From Porphyra umbilicalis (Eukaryota > Rhodophyta > Bangiophyceae > Bangiales > Bangiaceae): 64,000 nucleotides of DNA. Made by a program: the position numbers and the translations under genes. The stretch covers positions 31,846 through 95,845 of the forward strand of contig KV919063.1 of assembly GCA_002049455.2 (NCBI GenBank), read 5' to 3'. This document shows positions 32,599 to 44,993 of this stretch, piece by piece. Position 1 is the stretch's first letter. Every line of letters begins with the position of its first letter. The notes beneath the pieces were generated by a model. The model ran no database searches, was not told the origin of the DNA, and saw only the letters and a list, made by a program, of their open reading frames with translations.

Positions 32599-35500
32599 TC
32601 AACAGCGGCGCCCCCCCCCGCGGCGCCTCCCCCCCCCCCCCCCAACCCCCACCGCCCCCGACGCCACGTACGGGTCGTCGTCAAACCCAAACGGGCGCTC
32701 GGGCGGGGGCGCCCCCCCTAGGTAGCCCTCCTCCGCGGCCACGTGGTCGGCGAGGCCGCCACGCACAAAGGCGTCGAGGTCGGCGAGCCCCCGCTCCCCA
32801 ATCGCCACCCGCGCGTCGTCCACATCGTCAAACGCGGGCACGGCGTCGAGGTAGTAGGCAACGGCGGTGGCCATGCGCGCGAGGTGCCCGCGGTTGACCA
32901 CCGGCGTTGCCGACCGCGTCGCATCGTCGGCGGCGGCGGCGCGCCACAGGGAGAGGAGGGTGCCGACGAGGTCCACGTCGCGCCCGAGCAGCGCCGCCCG
33001 CAGGGCGGGGCACGCCACCCGAAACGCCACCTCCACCGCCGACGCGACGAGGCCGAGGACGACCGAGTTGAGGGGTAACCGCGTGAAGAGGCGGAGGAGG
33101 ACGGACGCGAGGCCCGCGTCCGCGAGGGCGGTCACCGACGCGGGGCTGCCAAAGTGGAGGAGCACGAGCAGCAGCTCGAGGGCTTTGAGGCGCGCCACGC
33201 CGAGCGGCGCGCCGACGTGCTGCCACGCCGTCACGACCGGCGCGTCGATTTTGGGGGTGGCAAGCAACGCGGTTAGCGCGGGCACACGGGAGCGGAGGGC
33301 CTCCTCGTAGCCCTCGGTGCGGAGGCCCGACAGCACCCCGCGGATGCCCGACACGGACGAGTCCTGCCCCGTCACGGCCGTCACAAATAGGTACCGCGCG
33401 GCGGTCAGGGCGGTGGAGAGGGCGTAGCCGCGGCGGTCGCCGCCGCCCTCCACCGCCGCCAACCCCGCGTCGAGGAGCGCGAGCAGCGGCGCGGGCCGCC
33501 GAAAGACGTCGAGCTCGTCGAGCGCCTCGTTAAAGGTGATGGCAAAGCCGTTGCTGCTCGTGTCGCCGGCGCCCGCCTCGTCCTTTTTGGCCGACGCGGG
33601 CGCGACGCGCGCGGGGCCGTGGCCCAGTGGCCGCCGCGCGGCGGCGGCCGCGGCCGTCGCCGCGGCCGTCGCCGCCGTGGCCGCGGCCGACGCGGCGGCG
33701 GTCGCGGCCGTGGCCGCAGCCGCGGCGGCGGCGGTGGCCGTGCCCGCCGCGGTCGTACCCCCCGGCTCCCCGTCCCCCCCATCCTTGCCGCTGCTGCCGC
33801 CGCTGCCGCCGCTGCCGCGGCTGCCGCCACTCCGCCGGCCGACCATGACAGGGGGCCCGCCACCCCCACCGCCACCGCCACCGGCGCTCCCACCCCCGAC
33901 CGGCCGCACGACGCGCATGCGTGGGGTGACGAGCACCCGCAGCGCAATGCCGACAATGACCCGCGACACGTTTTCCAGCGTCGCCGACGCGACCGCGTCG
34001 ACGGGCACAACGCCCGCCGCGTCGACAAACGAGGCGACGAGGCGGCCCATGACGCGCGCGCCCGCGAGTGCGGGCACCATCCGCTTGTTGATCGGCCCAA
34101 ACTTGAGCTCCGCCTGCAGCCGCACGGACGAGAGGAGGTGGAGGATGACTTCGGGCGTTTTCGCATACGCCACGTGGGAGAGGAGCACCGGCAGCACCGC
34201 CGGCGACCGCAGCACCGCGTCGGTCGCTTGCTCGGGGGAGTCCCGCAACACCGACAGCACGACTTCCGTGACGGAGCGCACGACGACCGCGTCAACGCCG
34301 TCGGCCCCGCCGCCGCCACCGCCGCCGCCGCCACCCCCCACCGCCCCCCCACACGCGCTGAGCGAGCCAAGCAGCCGATCGACGAGCGGCGGGCACTCAT
34401 ACAGGGACCGCCGCAGGCGAATCGGCCCGTTGGACAGCAGCTGCGTGACCACATACGGGTACCGGTGGGAGCGCACCGCCGCCGACGGGCGGTTGGAGCC
34501 GCCCGGCGCGACGCCCGGGCGCCCCCCGTGGTGCCGCGTGTTGGGCGGCGGCGCCCCCTCCGCCGCCGCCACCGCGTCGACGGCGGTGAGGTGGGCGAGC
34601 AGCTCCCCGACCGCCGCGGGCGTGCACAGGTGGGCGAGGAGGGCCTCCTTGGTGTCGGCGGGCAGCTTCTCCGACAGCTCGTACATGGCGTCGAGGAGGG
34701 CCGCCAGCGGCCGCCGGCCGCCGGCCACGGCGTCGAGGAGGTCCCGAAACTCGGGCGCGCGCGTGTCAGAGCTGGGCGACCCAAAGCCGTAGGCCGACAG
34801 GTTGGCGAGGGAGCCCCCAACGACGTGCGCGTCGCCGTGGCCATCGTCGTCGCCGCCAGCGCTGCCGCGGTCGCCGCGGTCGCCGCCGCCGCCGCCACCG
34901 CCGCCGCGGCGGCGGCCGCCCGACACGGTGCGGCTGCTGCCGAGGCCAAAGGAGTTGCGGAGGGTGCGGCCGCCGCCGCCCCCCCCACCCCCCCCCCACC
35001 GCCACCTCCTCCGCCCCCCCCCCCCCCCCCCGCCGGGGCCGAGTCCCCCCCCCCCGTGTCCCCCCCAATGGACCGCCGCACGTCGTCGGCGGCGCGCCCA
35101 ACCCCCCGCCCGCGGTGGTGGTGGCGGCCGCCATCGTCGCGACGGCGCCCCCCCCCCCCCCCCCCCCTCCCCCCCCTCCCCCTCCCCCCCCGCCCCGTGC
35201 AGCGCCCGCTCCGACCGGTGGTTGCTGCCGAGCGACACGAGGCGGCGGTGGAGGTGGTTTTGGCGGCGGGGCTTGCCGCCGCCGCCGCCGTCGCCCCCGT
35301 CGACGCTGTCGGCGCCGACGCCGACGCCGCCCCGGTCCATCCCCCCCCCCCCCCCCCCCCCCACCGCCGCCGCGGCGGCGGCAGCCGCCGCCAAGCGCTC
35401 ATCCTCCTCCTCCTCATCCGGTAGCGCCGCGCGGCGGCCGACGCGGGGCAGTTTGCCGAGGCTCGGGGGCGACGAAAAGACGCGCTTGGGCAGCGCCCGC

Positions 35501-36580
35501 GACGCTCCGCGGGAGCCCACGGGCGGCGCGTAGCCGGTGGTGCCCCCCCCCCCCGCGGCGCCGGCACCGCCGCTGGCCCCATCCCCGCGCGACGCGTCTT
35601 CGTGCAAGCCCCCCGCGGCGGCGGCCGCCGCGGCGGTTGCCGACTCGCCCGCCGCCGACGCGGCGCGCGTGCGCCGGCGGGGCGCGAGGGAGCGGCGGAG
35701 TTTGCGCCACAAGCCGCCGCCGCTCGCCGCCGCCGCCGTCGCCCCCGTCGACCGCCCGTCCTTGTCGCGCTCCCGCTCCCGCGGTCCGCCGCCGCCGCCG
35801 CCGTGGCCGCCACCGCCGCCGGGGGCGCTGCCGCCCCCCTCCCCGTGGGAGCCCCCGCGCGCGCCGTCGCTCAACGAGGCGCGGTGGCCACCGGCCGACC
35901 CCCCCCCGTCCGACGCGGCGCCCGTCGACCGCCCCCCCGCGCCGCCGCCCGCGGCGCCAATGCCGAGCGCCGCCGCCGCACGGCGGCGGCTGTCGTCGAC
36001 GGGCACGGCGGCCGCGTCCTCGTCGCCGCCGTGGCGCCGCCGCCCGCCGCCGCCGCCCGCGGGGTGGGATTTGCGGCCAAAGAGGCGGCGGCGGCCGCCG
36101 CCACCCCCCCCCCCCCCCCCCCTTCCGCGGGGGTGGGGTCTCCTCCCCCCCCGCCCCCGCCTCCCCCCCCCCACTGGGGGCGGCGCCGACCCCCCGTGGG
36201 GACACCTCCCCCCGCACCACCGTCGGCAGCTGCCGAAAGCTGCTGTCGTCGCCGCCCCCCCCGGGTGGGTGGAGGGACAAGCCCCGCACGGACCGCGTGC
36301 CGGGACCGTCGGCAAAGGCGTCACCGTGGCCGCCGCCGACGCCGCCGCCGCCACGGGCGGGCGTCGGGCGCAGCCGCCGCGCCGCCGCAGACTGCGGCGC
36401 AAGGGCGGGCGACAGCGTCGCCGTCGGCGACAGGGGTGGGCGCAGCGCCGGGGGTGCCGCCGGCACGGTGCCCGTTGGGGCGGCCACCACGGCGGCGCCG
36501 CCCGCTGCGCGGGTGGGGGTGGGAGCGGCGGCGGCGGCGGCGGTGGCGGCCCCGCCCAACCCCCCGCCGCTGGTCGCCAT
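32599..36580 (-). CDS. SAPS-domain protein, regulatory subunit of PP6-type phosphatase
   Basis: SAPS proteins (yeast Sap155/185/190, animal PP6R1-3) scaffold the Sit4/PP6 catalytic subunit. Matching blocks in order: EFRDLLDAVAGGRRPLAALL, YELSEKLPADTKEALLAHL, RYPYVVTQLLSNG, VVRSVTEVVLSVLRDSPEQA, VLLSHVAYAKTPEVILHLLS, GPINKRMVPALAG, the TLENVSRVIVGIALRVL helix, LGVARLKALELLLVLLHFGS, NSVVLGLVASAVEVAFRVA and the hallmark VVNRGHLARMATAVAYYLDA followed by an acidic stretch ending AAEEGYLGG. The N-terminal third is Gly-rich and disordered, with basic blocks GLWRKLRRSL and RRRLFGRKS. The likely start is MATSGGG at 36578-36580. Frames change in the G runs near 36107-36125 and around 35340-35360 and 35140-35175. 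The end is 32599 or, after another slip, about 32526. Confidence 0.85.
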
Positions 36581-37468
36581 GCTCGCCCCTCCGGGGCGCG
36601 CGGTAGCAGCGTCGCGCCCCACCCGTCGGCGGGAAACCGGCGCGCCGCCGCGTCACCGGTCGGCACCCCCGCGGCGGACCGACGAGGCGCACCCCGTCGA
36701 CGACGGACGGCACGGTCCGCCGCACGCGGGAGCCGCGACTATCTCCCAAGCCCCCCACCACCCCCCCACCTCCCCCTCCCCACAGACCCAAACGTGCAAC
36801 GGCACACCACCCCCCCCCCCCCGCGGGCGGCCGGCACGTCGGCCGGGTGGCCACCGCACGCGCCACTGCCCCCCCCCCCCTCCCTCTCCCCCCTCAACGC
36901 CCACACCCAAAGCCGCGGGACCTGGTGCCTTCCACCCACACCCCCCACGCACACCGGTCGTGGGAGGAGCGGGTGCCACGGCCCGGGCGCCGTCCCGCGC
37001 GGCGCGCCACCCGGCCGACCACGGCGGTACGGTGACGCCCCCCCACCCCGCGCGACGCGCGCGCCCGACGGGCACAGACGACGCACGGCTGACGGGGCGG
37101 CACGACCGGCCGCCCACGCCCCACGCGCGGTGGCGCTGCCGCCGCTGCCGCGCACGGTCGGGCTCGTCCTCCGCCCACCCCCCCCCCCCCCCCCCTCCCC
37201 CCCGTCCCCCCACACCCCCCCCTCCCAAGCCGCGCCTAGACGCGCGCCCGCCGCACGCACCGTACGGCGGGGGAGGAAACGGGTGCGGCGGCGCGACGCG
37301 GCAGCAGCGGCCGTGGCAGCGGCCGTGGCAGCGGCGGCGGCGGCGGCTCGCCGCGCGCCCGCCGCATGCGGCACGCGCGCGGGGGCGGGCCCGACGCAGC
37401 GCCGGCGGCCGCGGCGCGCGCGCGCTCCGCGCCGCCGCCGGCACACACGCACACCGGCCGGTGGGGCA

Positions 37469-37512
<44 letters not shown>

Positions 37513-39872
37513 CGCGCCACGCCGCAGCCGGCGCGCGCGCGCGGCGCCGCAGCGGGTCTCTTTCCCGCGGGTCTGCGCGCCCGGGGGGCGCGGCCAAAAA
37601 CAGAAAAAAGAAGGAAAAAAAAAACAGCGGAGGCGGTGCGCCCCCCCCCTCCCCCCTACGAGGGGCGGCCGCGCGCGCGTCAAAAAAAAAAAAAAAACGA
37701 GCAAAAAAAACTGCGGCGGTAGCAAAGGGGGGGGGGGCGCTCACGCGCGCGGGGCGCTGCCGGCCGCGGCACCCGCCGCCGCCGACGCCGCTGCCGTCGC
37801 GTCTGTGCGCGCCGCCGCGCGCCGCCCGCGGTGGGTGCGTGCGCCAGCGGGCCGGTGGCGTGGCGCCGCTGGTGGAGGGGGGGGGGGAGGGGGGGGGTCG
37901 CCCGGCGCGCGCGTCGGCGGCGGGCCCACGGAAATGGGGGGAAGCGCCCCTCGCGGGCGCGCGCGCACGCGGCGGTTACCGGCCGGTAACCGGGGCGTGT
38001 GCCGCCCCGCGGCCGCCACCAGGACCCGCAACGGCGCGCGGGGGCGGCGGGGAGGGGGTGGGGGGCGCGTCTGTCGGCCGCGTTGCCGCCGCAACAGAGG
38101 CTCCACCGCCCCGGCGGGTACGCCAGTTGGCGGCGGTGGGGGCGGCGGCGGCGTGTGTGGGGGCCACTCTGCGGTCCCCTGGGCGCGGCGCCGCCGGCCG
38201 CGCGCTCTTGGCGATTGAACAGTGGGAGGATCGAAGGCCACCCCCTCGGGGCAGTGCGCGCAGTGTTCACCGTTGGTCGGCCGTCGGGGCCGCCCCCGCC
38301 GCCGAGGCAAACACCAGAGGCCACTCAGCGCGTCGCACGTGCGCGCGTCCTGGCGCCGCGCGCCGGTGGAGGGTGGGGGCGGCGGCCGGGGGGGGTTTGG
38401 TCGCAGGTGAAAGCCCGTCAAACGAGCCGGACCGAGCCACGCCTTTGACGTCGGCAGCCAATCCAAAGAGCCCAGTAGTGTAGCAAACGGGTCGGTGTGG
38501 GGGACTCGGCTGGCGAAGAGTATCCCAAAAAGGATACAGGCTAATTGGCGGCACGGGCGCCTGACCGAGGGAGTGAGAGGGCGGGACGTGCAGGCTCTCC
38601 ACGTCGCGCCATCTCTGAGTGGAGGAACGAGTGGAGTGGGGCGCCGCGGGCGTCGGTCCGTGCCCCCGTTTTGGCACCCCGCCCAAACGGCCTCCGGCCA
38701 GCCCTTCGAGACCGCGTGAGTGGGAAAGAGAGCCCCCACCACCAGCTCAGCAGCGGCATTGGCATGACCCGGGTGGCTCGTCAAGCGTGGCAGCCACAAG
38801 CCGTGTGCGTCCACGAGAGGCTGGGTGAAAAGGGACGCATCCACAGGATGCAGATTCGGATTTGTGAATACACTGGCCCATACCACGCCACACCAGCGCG
38901 TAGGGCCCTCTCCGGATGCCCTCGCCTTCCACGGATCCTGTCAGATCGGGCACACTCTCGTGAAGAGCGGTTTCCCACCCAGAAGGGGGGTTGATATGGG
39001 CCTTCTCGATGGTCAATTAAAGGCCGAGACACGCAGAAGACAACAGACGCTGCTTTCTTGTAAGACGCTACAATCCACCATGACACCTCATGAGAGTGGC
39101 TGGAGTGACGGTCAAGTCAGAAGTCAGGTCAACGAGACTTCTGTAACGACGCCGTAAGGGCCCCAACTGACAGTCTCCACGTCATGGGACCGCCCCGACC
39201 GCATGGCCGTGGCACTATGGCACGTCGGTCGGGTGATTGGATCTCGGATCGACTCGCAGAGTAGCCCGCCCAGCAACGCTGTGGAAAACTGGCCTTCTAG
39301 CGTCAAGGGCGGGCGGATCTGTGGCAAAAGGCCTGTGGGACGCTTGGCGTCGCCCTCTGACACCCGCGCGCGAGTGTGGGGAGGTTCTCCACGCACCACG
39401 GCCAAGAGGAGCGTGACACAGAGAGCGCCTCGAGCACCGCCAGGTTCTGCCAGAAAACGCGCTGGGTCACTCCCCCTCGTTGCGACCAACTTTGATCTGC
39501 GAGAAGGGTGCGTGCTGCCTGGAGCGACCTGCGGGTGTGCCTCACCCTTGGATGTCGCGTCCCAGCAGAGGGACACGCGTTGCGATGCCCGACGCGTCAG
39601 CCGCTACGCAGGCTGGGCGGCTTGATGCCGCACCGACCAACACACCTGCTCGATCAATGGCCAACCATCGATTGATACGTCTCCGCTTCGTGTGCGCCGC
39701 ACGGCAGCGTCCCCGGTTCTGCATAACGCACAGCACCAAACGCCGTGACGGCTCTACAGGTGCACCCCCAACCATTGAGAACAGGTACAGCACAGTTGAG
39801 CACCCCCAACCATTGAGAACAGACACAGCACAATTAAACTTTAGTTCTCCCTTCCTGCGCGCCAGTCGCGCG
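36581..39872. other. Gene-poor region between SAPS and protease 2
   Basis: 3.3 kb. 36581-38400 is extremely GC-rich with long C runs, a GGC triplet run (about 37465-37512), an A8 run near 37617 and an A15 run near 37681; its long frames are Arg/Pro/Ala monotones. 38400-39872 has balanced composition with no supported gene and a 38-bp tandem pair near the 3' end of protease 2. Confidence 0.45.
39763..39838. repeat. 38-bp tandem pair
   Basis: CACCCCCAACCATTGAGAAC starts at 39763 and again at 39801. Each is followed by AGGTACAGCACAGTTGAG or AGACACAGCACAATTAAA. It lies about 35 bases beyond the stop of protease 2, within its probable 3' flank. Confidence 0.8.
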
Positions 39873-42800
39873 CTACTCTGGCTTGACGCGCGTCAGCCGC
39901 AAGGAGCTAACCATCGCCCCCCCCCGGCTCGCCGTCACCCGCACGACCACCGTGTGGGAGGCGGTCACCTCCCCCCCCGTCCGCGTCGCAATGACCACCG
40001 GCGTCGACGCGTTGACGGCGGCGGCCCACACGTCGATGCCCCGTGCGAGGCGGGTCAGTCGCGCCTCCCCGTCGCCGTCGCCGCCGCCGCCGTCGTCACC
40101 GTCGCCGTCACCACCAACGTGGACAGACAGCAGCCGCTGCGCCGGAGCGGTGTGGTACAGCTCCACAAACGCGGCGCGGAGGGCGTAGCGCCCTGCCCGT
40201 GGCACGCGGAGGGTATAGGTCAGGGGCACCCCTACGGGAGCGTAGCGCTGGGAGCGCAAGACGGGTGGCAGGTCCGCGCGGGGGCTGCCCCACGCAGACG
40301 AGGGGGTGCTCCAGGCGCCATCGGGGGCGTAGGCCACCCCGCCATCCCCGTCGACGGCCCCGTCGCCGGTCAGCGCGCCGCCGCCACAGTTGAAGGCGGT
40401 CGACCAGGGGGCGGCCGCCGCCGAAGCGCCGGCATTGGGCAGGGCGGGCGCGGGGCCGCCGTCGACGACCTGCAGGGCGGTGAGGAATGGCTCTCCCCGC
40501 ACTCCGGCCACGGAGACGACAATGGTGTCGTCAGCGGCCAGCGGCGGCGACGACGGCGGCGGGTAGGTGCGCGACAGCACCCGCCCCTGGCGGCCGACCG
40601 ATTTCAAGACGTCAATGCCCGAAAATGCCGCGGTTGCCGCCCGCCCGTCCGCAGCGACGGCCACGTCCATGACCCGCTTGCCCGGCGCGTTAAAGTGCAG
40701 CTCTGCCCAGTAGACCTTGATGCGGTACGCCCGCCCCTTCTCGTGCAGCGGGAGGGTGTAGGACAGTTTGCCGCTCGGCGCGTAGCGCTGGCGGTTGACC
40801 ACCGGCTTGGAGGCCGTTGGGGGGCCCCACGCCAAGCTGCCGACCGAGTAGTACTGGTCGGCGGCCCAAGCGCCCGTCGCCCCGCCGCCACAGTTGATGA
40901 AATACACGAGGGCAGACCCGGGTGACCCCCGCGGCTTGGCAGGCGACTGGGCAGTCGGCGTCATGAATGGTCCAAGCGTGGGCTTGGCAGCCGGCTTTGT
41001 AGTCGGCTTGGCAACCGACTTGGCCGTCCGCTTCATCGTCGGTTTGGCCGTCGGCACAGCGTTCGGCACAGGTGCCACCGTCGCCGCGACCCCGTCATTG
41101 TGAATGACGGCGGCGGGCACTTGCTGCTGGATCCATTTGGCAAAGTGGGATATGCGCGTATACACTGTAGCAGCGAGGAGGGAGGGGGGAGGCGGAGGGC
41201 AGCAGGACCCATGAGGAGGGCGGCCAGAGAGACACGAGAAACAAGCACACCCCAAACCCACACCACCAAAGGGTCAGCAGCCGCACCACAGGACGTCCCC
41301 ACCAGCGCCAGCGCCGCCAACGACTGCCGCCGCGGCACCGTTCCCAGCAGCAGCCGCCCGCCACGTCCGCCGCTGCGGCATCCCACCAATGGACGCGTCC
41401 GCCCACCGCCCCCCCCCGCCCCCCCCCCCCCAACGTACCTCCCGGCAGCCCCGGCCGCGCGCACCCCGTCCCAAACGACACGACGCCGACTTGGACGACC
41501 CCCCCCCCCCCCCCGCCGCGTACAGCGGCCCGCCGCTGTCGCCCTGACACGCGTCACAGCCGCCTGCCCCCCCCGCGCACAGCTGCGCGGTGGGCGTGAG
41601 CGCCCCCACGTGCGCGAGCGCCGCCTGACACGCGGCGGGACCGACGACGGCCACGTCGACGGCACGCAGGCGGGGCCCGGGCGGGGGCACGCCGAAAAAA
41701 AACTCGCGCAGCGCCCCATAGCCGGCCACGCTCAGGGCGGCGCCCACGACGGGCACCGCGGGGTGGCCGTTGAGGGGGACCGCGCCGGCGGCCGCGGCGG
41801 CCGCGTCCGCCGCCGCCGCCGCCGCCGCCGCCGTGGCCGCGTCGGCAGCGGCAGACGCTGCCGCCCGCCGCGTCGCCGGCGGCAGCGGCAGCGGCGGCGG
41901 CGGCGGCGGCTCGACCAACAACACGGCGAGGTCCGCCCCATAGGTGTCCGCGTCAAACGCCGGGTGCACAATGACGGCGCGCACGCGGCGCGGCGGCGCC
42001 GCCGTCGCGGCGGCGCCGCCGACGCGCACGACCGCCGGCGGGGTGTCGCCGCCGCCAACGCAGTGGGCGGCGGTGAGGACGGCGACGCCCCCGCCGGGGG
42101 CGGGGCCGAGGAGGGAGCCGCCACAGTAGGGCGCGCCGTCGGCCGCGCCCCGAAAGAGGCCCACCGCCGCCGCCGTGACCACCGCCGACGTCACGTCCCG
42201 CCCGCCGACGATGCGGCCGTGGCGGCCACGGGCGGCGGCGGGGATCGCGGCGGCGGGGGTAGCGGCGGCGGCGGCGGCGACGGCCGCGGCCGTCCCGCCA
42301 CCGTCGACGGCCGGCGGCGGCGGCGGCGGGGCAGAGGGGGGACGCGCGTCTGCCGCGCGGGCGATGGCGGACCCGTCGAGCACCGGGCACGGGGTCGGGA
42401 CGGCTTCGAAAATGAGCTGCCCCGCCTCGACGCACGCGCGCGGGCGGTCGGCGGCGCCGCCGGCCGCCGCGGTGAGGACCAGCCGGTAGTCGCCGCGTGC
42501 GGTGACAAACCCGTCGTCGCTCATGTGGCGGGCGCGCACGCCCCGCGCCGACAGGCGCGCCTCGTGGGGCGGCGTGCCGACCCAGGCGGCGGCGGCCCAG
42601 GCGGCCCAGGCGGTTTCGGCGACGACGAGCACGTCGACGGCGCCGCGGGCGACCGACACTTCGTAAAAGAGGAAGCACGGGCACGTGGCGGTTTGGGAGA
42701 GGAGGACGGGCGACGCGCCGCCGGCGGCCGCGCACGTGCGCCCGACCGCCTCAAACGCCTTGTACGCCACAGACGCCGACGGGTGCGTCGCGGGGGCGGC

Positions 42801-42952
42801 GGCCGCCGGCGCGGGGCCGCGCCGCCGACGGCGGGGGGTGGGGGGGGGGGACCGCGGGGGGTCCCCGCAGACGCCGCGCCGGGGGGGATCCCCGCCGCCC
42901 CCGCGCGGCGCCCCCCGCCGCCACGCGGCCGCACCGCGTCGGCCGACGGGGC

Positions 42953-42983
<31 letters not shown>

Positions 42984-43138
42984 GCGCCCGCCGCGGCAGT
43001 CGCGGGGGTGGCGCCACCGACGGCGGCAGCGGCTACCGCCGCGGCGGCAGCGGCTACCGCCGCGGCGGCGGCGGCAGAGGCAACGGCGACGGCAGCGGCG
43101 GCGGCGGCCGCCGCCGCCCACGCGCGCCCCCGACGCAT
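39873..43138 (-). CDS. Second trypsin-like serine protease with two malectin-like domains
   Basis: Paralogue of 8265-11391 with the same order. ATG at 43136-43138 opens an Ala-rich signal peptide (MRRGRAWAAAAAAAAAVAVA). The N-terminal domain repeats the cysteine pattern (ATCPCFLFYEVSV, GDYRLVL, LIFEAVPTPCPV), then GRIVGG, a protease domain with TAAHC, GADLAVLL and CQGDSGGP (Asp at the S1 position retained), a Lys/Pro/Thr linker (AKPTTKPAAKPT) and two malectin-like domains (YFINCGGGATG, AFNCGGGALTG). One phase-1 intron, 41165-41438, sits exactly where intron 2 of the first gene sits. The first gene's intron inside GDSGG is missing here. Frames change at G runs near 42840-42853 and at the C run near 41504-41520, just after the catalytic Ser. 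The stop is TAG/TGA-type at 39873. Confidence 0.85.
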
Positions 43139-43567
43139 GGTCGTGGACGCCCGCGGGCGGCCGGGGCGCGGCGCACGGGGGCGCCTGCCGCCCGCCCCCG
43201 CCACCGCCGCAGCGGTCGACGGCGGCGGGGGCGGCAGGCACAGACTGTGCGGCGCCGACGCGCGGCGGTTGCCAGCCTCGCCCCCGCCGCCCGCCGCCCC
43301 ACCCACCCCTGACGCAGCCCCGCGACAGACGGCCCGCCGCCCGCGGGGGCGCGCCGCCCAAAAAAAAGAGGCCCGCCGTGCCGCCCCGCCCGACGCGCGC
43401 GCCCCCCCCCGCCCGCCCCGCGTCGCCGCCCGCGTCGCCGCCCGCGGTGCGCGGCCGTCCCCCCACGCGCACCGTCGACGCGCCGCGCGGGGCGGCGCCG
43501 CGGTGGCGCGCCGGCGCCCGCCGGCACTCCGCCGCCCGCGCACGGCAGGGGACCGCGCGGACGCGCT

Positions 43568-43610
<43 letters not shown>

Positions 43611-44395
43611 GGCCGCGGTGCACCAGCGACGACGCGCCGCCCGCAGCGGCGGTCGCCGCCCCCGCCGGCCGCCGCCCGCCCGCCCCGCGCGGCGGCGGGG
43701 GGCGGCGGGGGGGCGGCGATGACGGGCGGGCGGGCGGGCGCGGCGGGCGCGGCGGGCGCCGCCTCGCGGCGGTCGCGCCGCGCGCGTCGCCCCGGGGGCC
43801 CGCGCGCGGCGGGGTGGCCGCCCCCCGCGCGCGCGCCGCTGTACCGTCGGCGCCGCCACGGCGCCGCCGCGCCGCCCTCAACTGTACACGCGGGCGGCGG
43901 GGGGGGGGGGAGGGGGCGCCACCGCCGCAGCCGCCATCACCGCCGCCGCAGCGTCGACGGCGCGGGGAGACGGCCCGCGTGTCGCCGTGGCGGCGGCAGC
44001 GGCAGCGGTAGCGGCAGCGGCAGCGGCGGCGGCGAGCCGCGCCGCCGCCGCGGCGCCCAGCCACTCTGCCCGGCGGGTCCCCCGCGGCAGCGGCGGCGGC
44101 GGCGACGCAGGCCGCCGCCGCGGCGCCCAGCCACCCCGCGCCCCGACGGGTCCCCCGCCGCGCCGCCCGGTCGGCCCGTCGCCACCCCACCAGCTGGGCC
44201 TTTCTCTGGCCCGGCACCCCCCTCCCCCCCCTCCCGATACCCCGCCCCCCGCGGATGGCATCGCCCCCGCCGTCTGCCGCCGCGCCAGTGGCGCGTGGCG
44301 CCCCCCCACCCCGCTACCGCACCGCCGCAAGCGTCGGTGGCAGCCACCCCCGCGTCGCCCGGCAAGCGTCCATCGCCCACCCACCTGCCCCCCCA

Positions 44396-44426
<31 letters not shown>

Positions 44427-44961
44427 AGAACAGTGGCTGGCCGCCACCGCCGCCCCGTGGCCCCATGCGAGCCTCACGCCCGCCGCCACGGAAACGCCGG
44501 CCGACCGCCCCCCGCCGCCGCGCCGCGCCACGACGCTCGGTGGGGTGGCGAGCGCCCCCCCCCACCGCACACTGGGGGCGTCGACGCGCCGCCGCCGCCG
44601 ACCGCCGCCGACGCGACTGGGAAGGCCCGCCACGGGCGGTGGGGACGCCGCCACGCGCCATCCCCCCCCCCCAGTGGCGGCGGTGCTGACAAAGGGGGGC
44701 GGGACGGGTGCAGCGGCGTCACGGGGGGCGTGCACGCGCGCGCCGCGCCGCGCCGCGCCGCGCCGCGCCCGCCGCCCCAAAAATCATTTGGGCGGCGCGG
44801 CGGCGGCGGCGCGGCGGCGGCGGCGCCGTCGACCCCCGACCCCGCCGGCGTGGCGGGCGGCGTTGTGGCAGACGGGGGGAAGGGCAGCCACCGAGGAGGG
44901 GCGGTGCCGGTGCAGCGTGCACGGGGAGCGGGCGGCAGGCCGACCGACGGGCGGGGGCGGG

Positions 44962-44993
<32 letters not shown>

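Noticed and set aside
37465-37740. A-rich tracts (A15 near 37681) as a processed poly(A) or LINE tail
   Set aside because: No reverse transcriptase, no target duplication and no upstream gene copy were visible.
35115-38483. 1,122-codon plus-strand ORF
   Set aside because: Antisense to the SAPS gene and then through poly-C DNA. Pro/Arg monotone.
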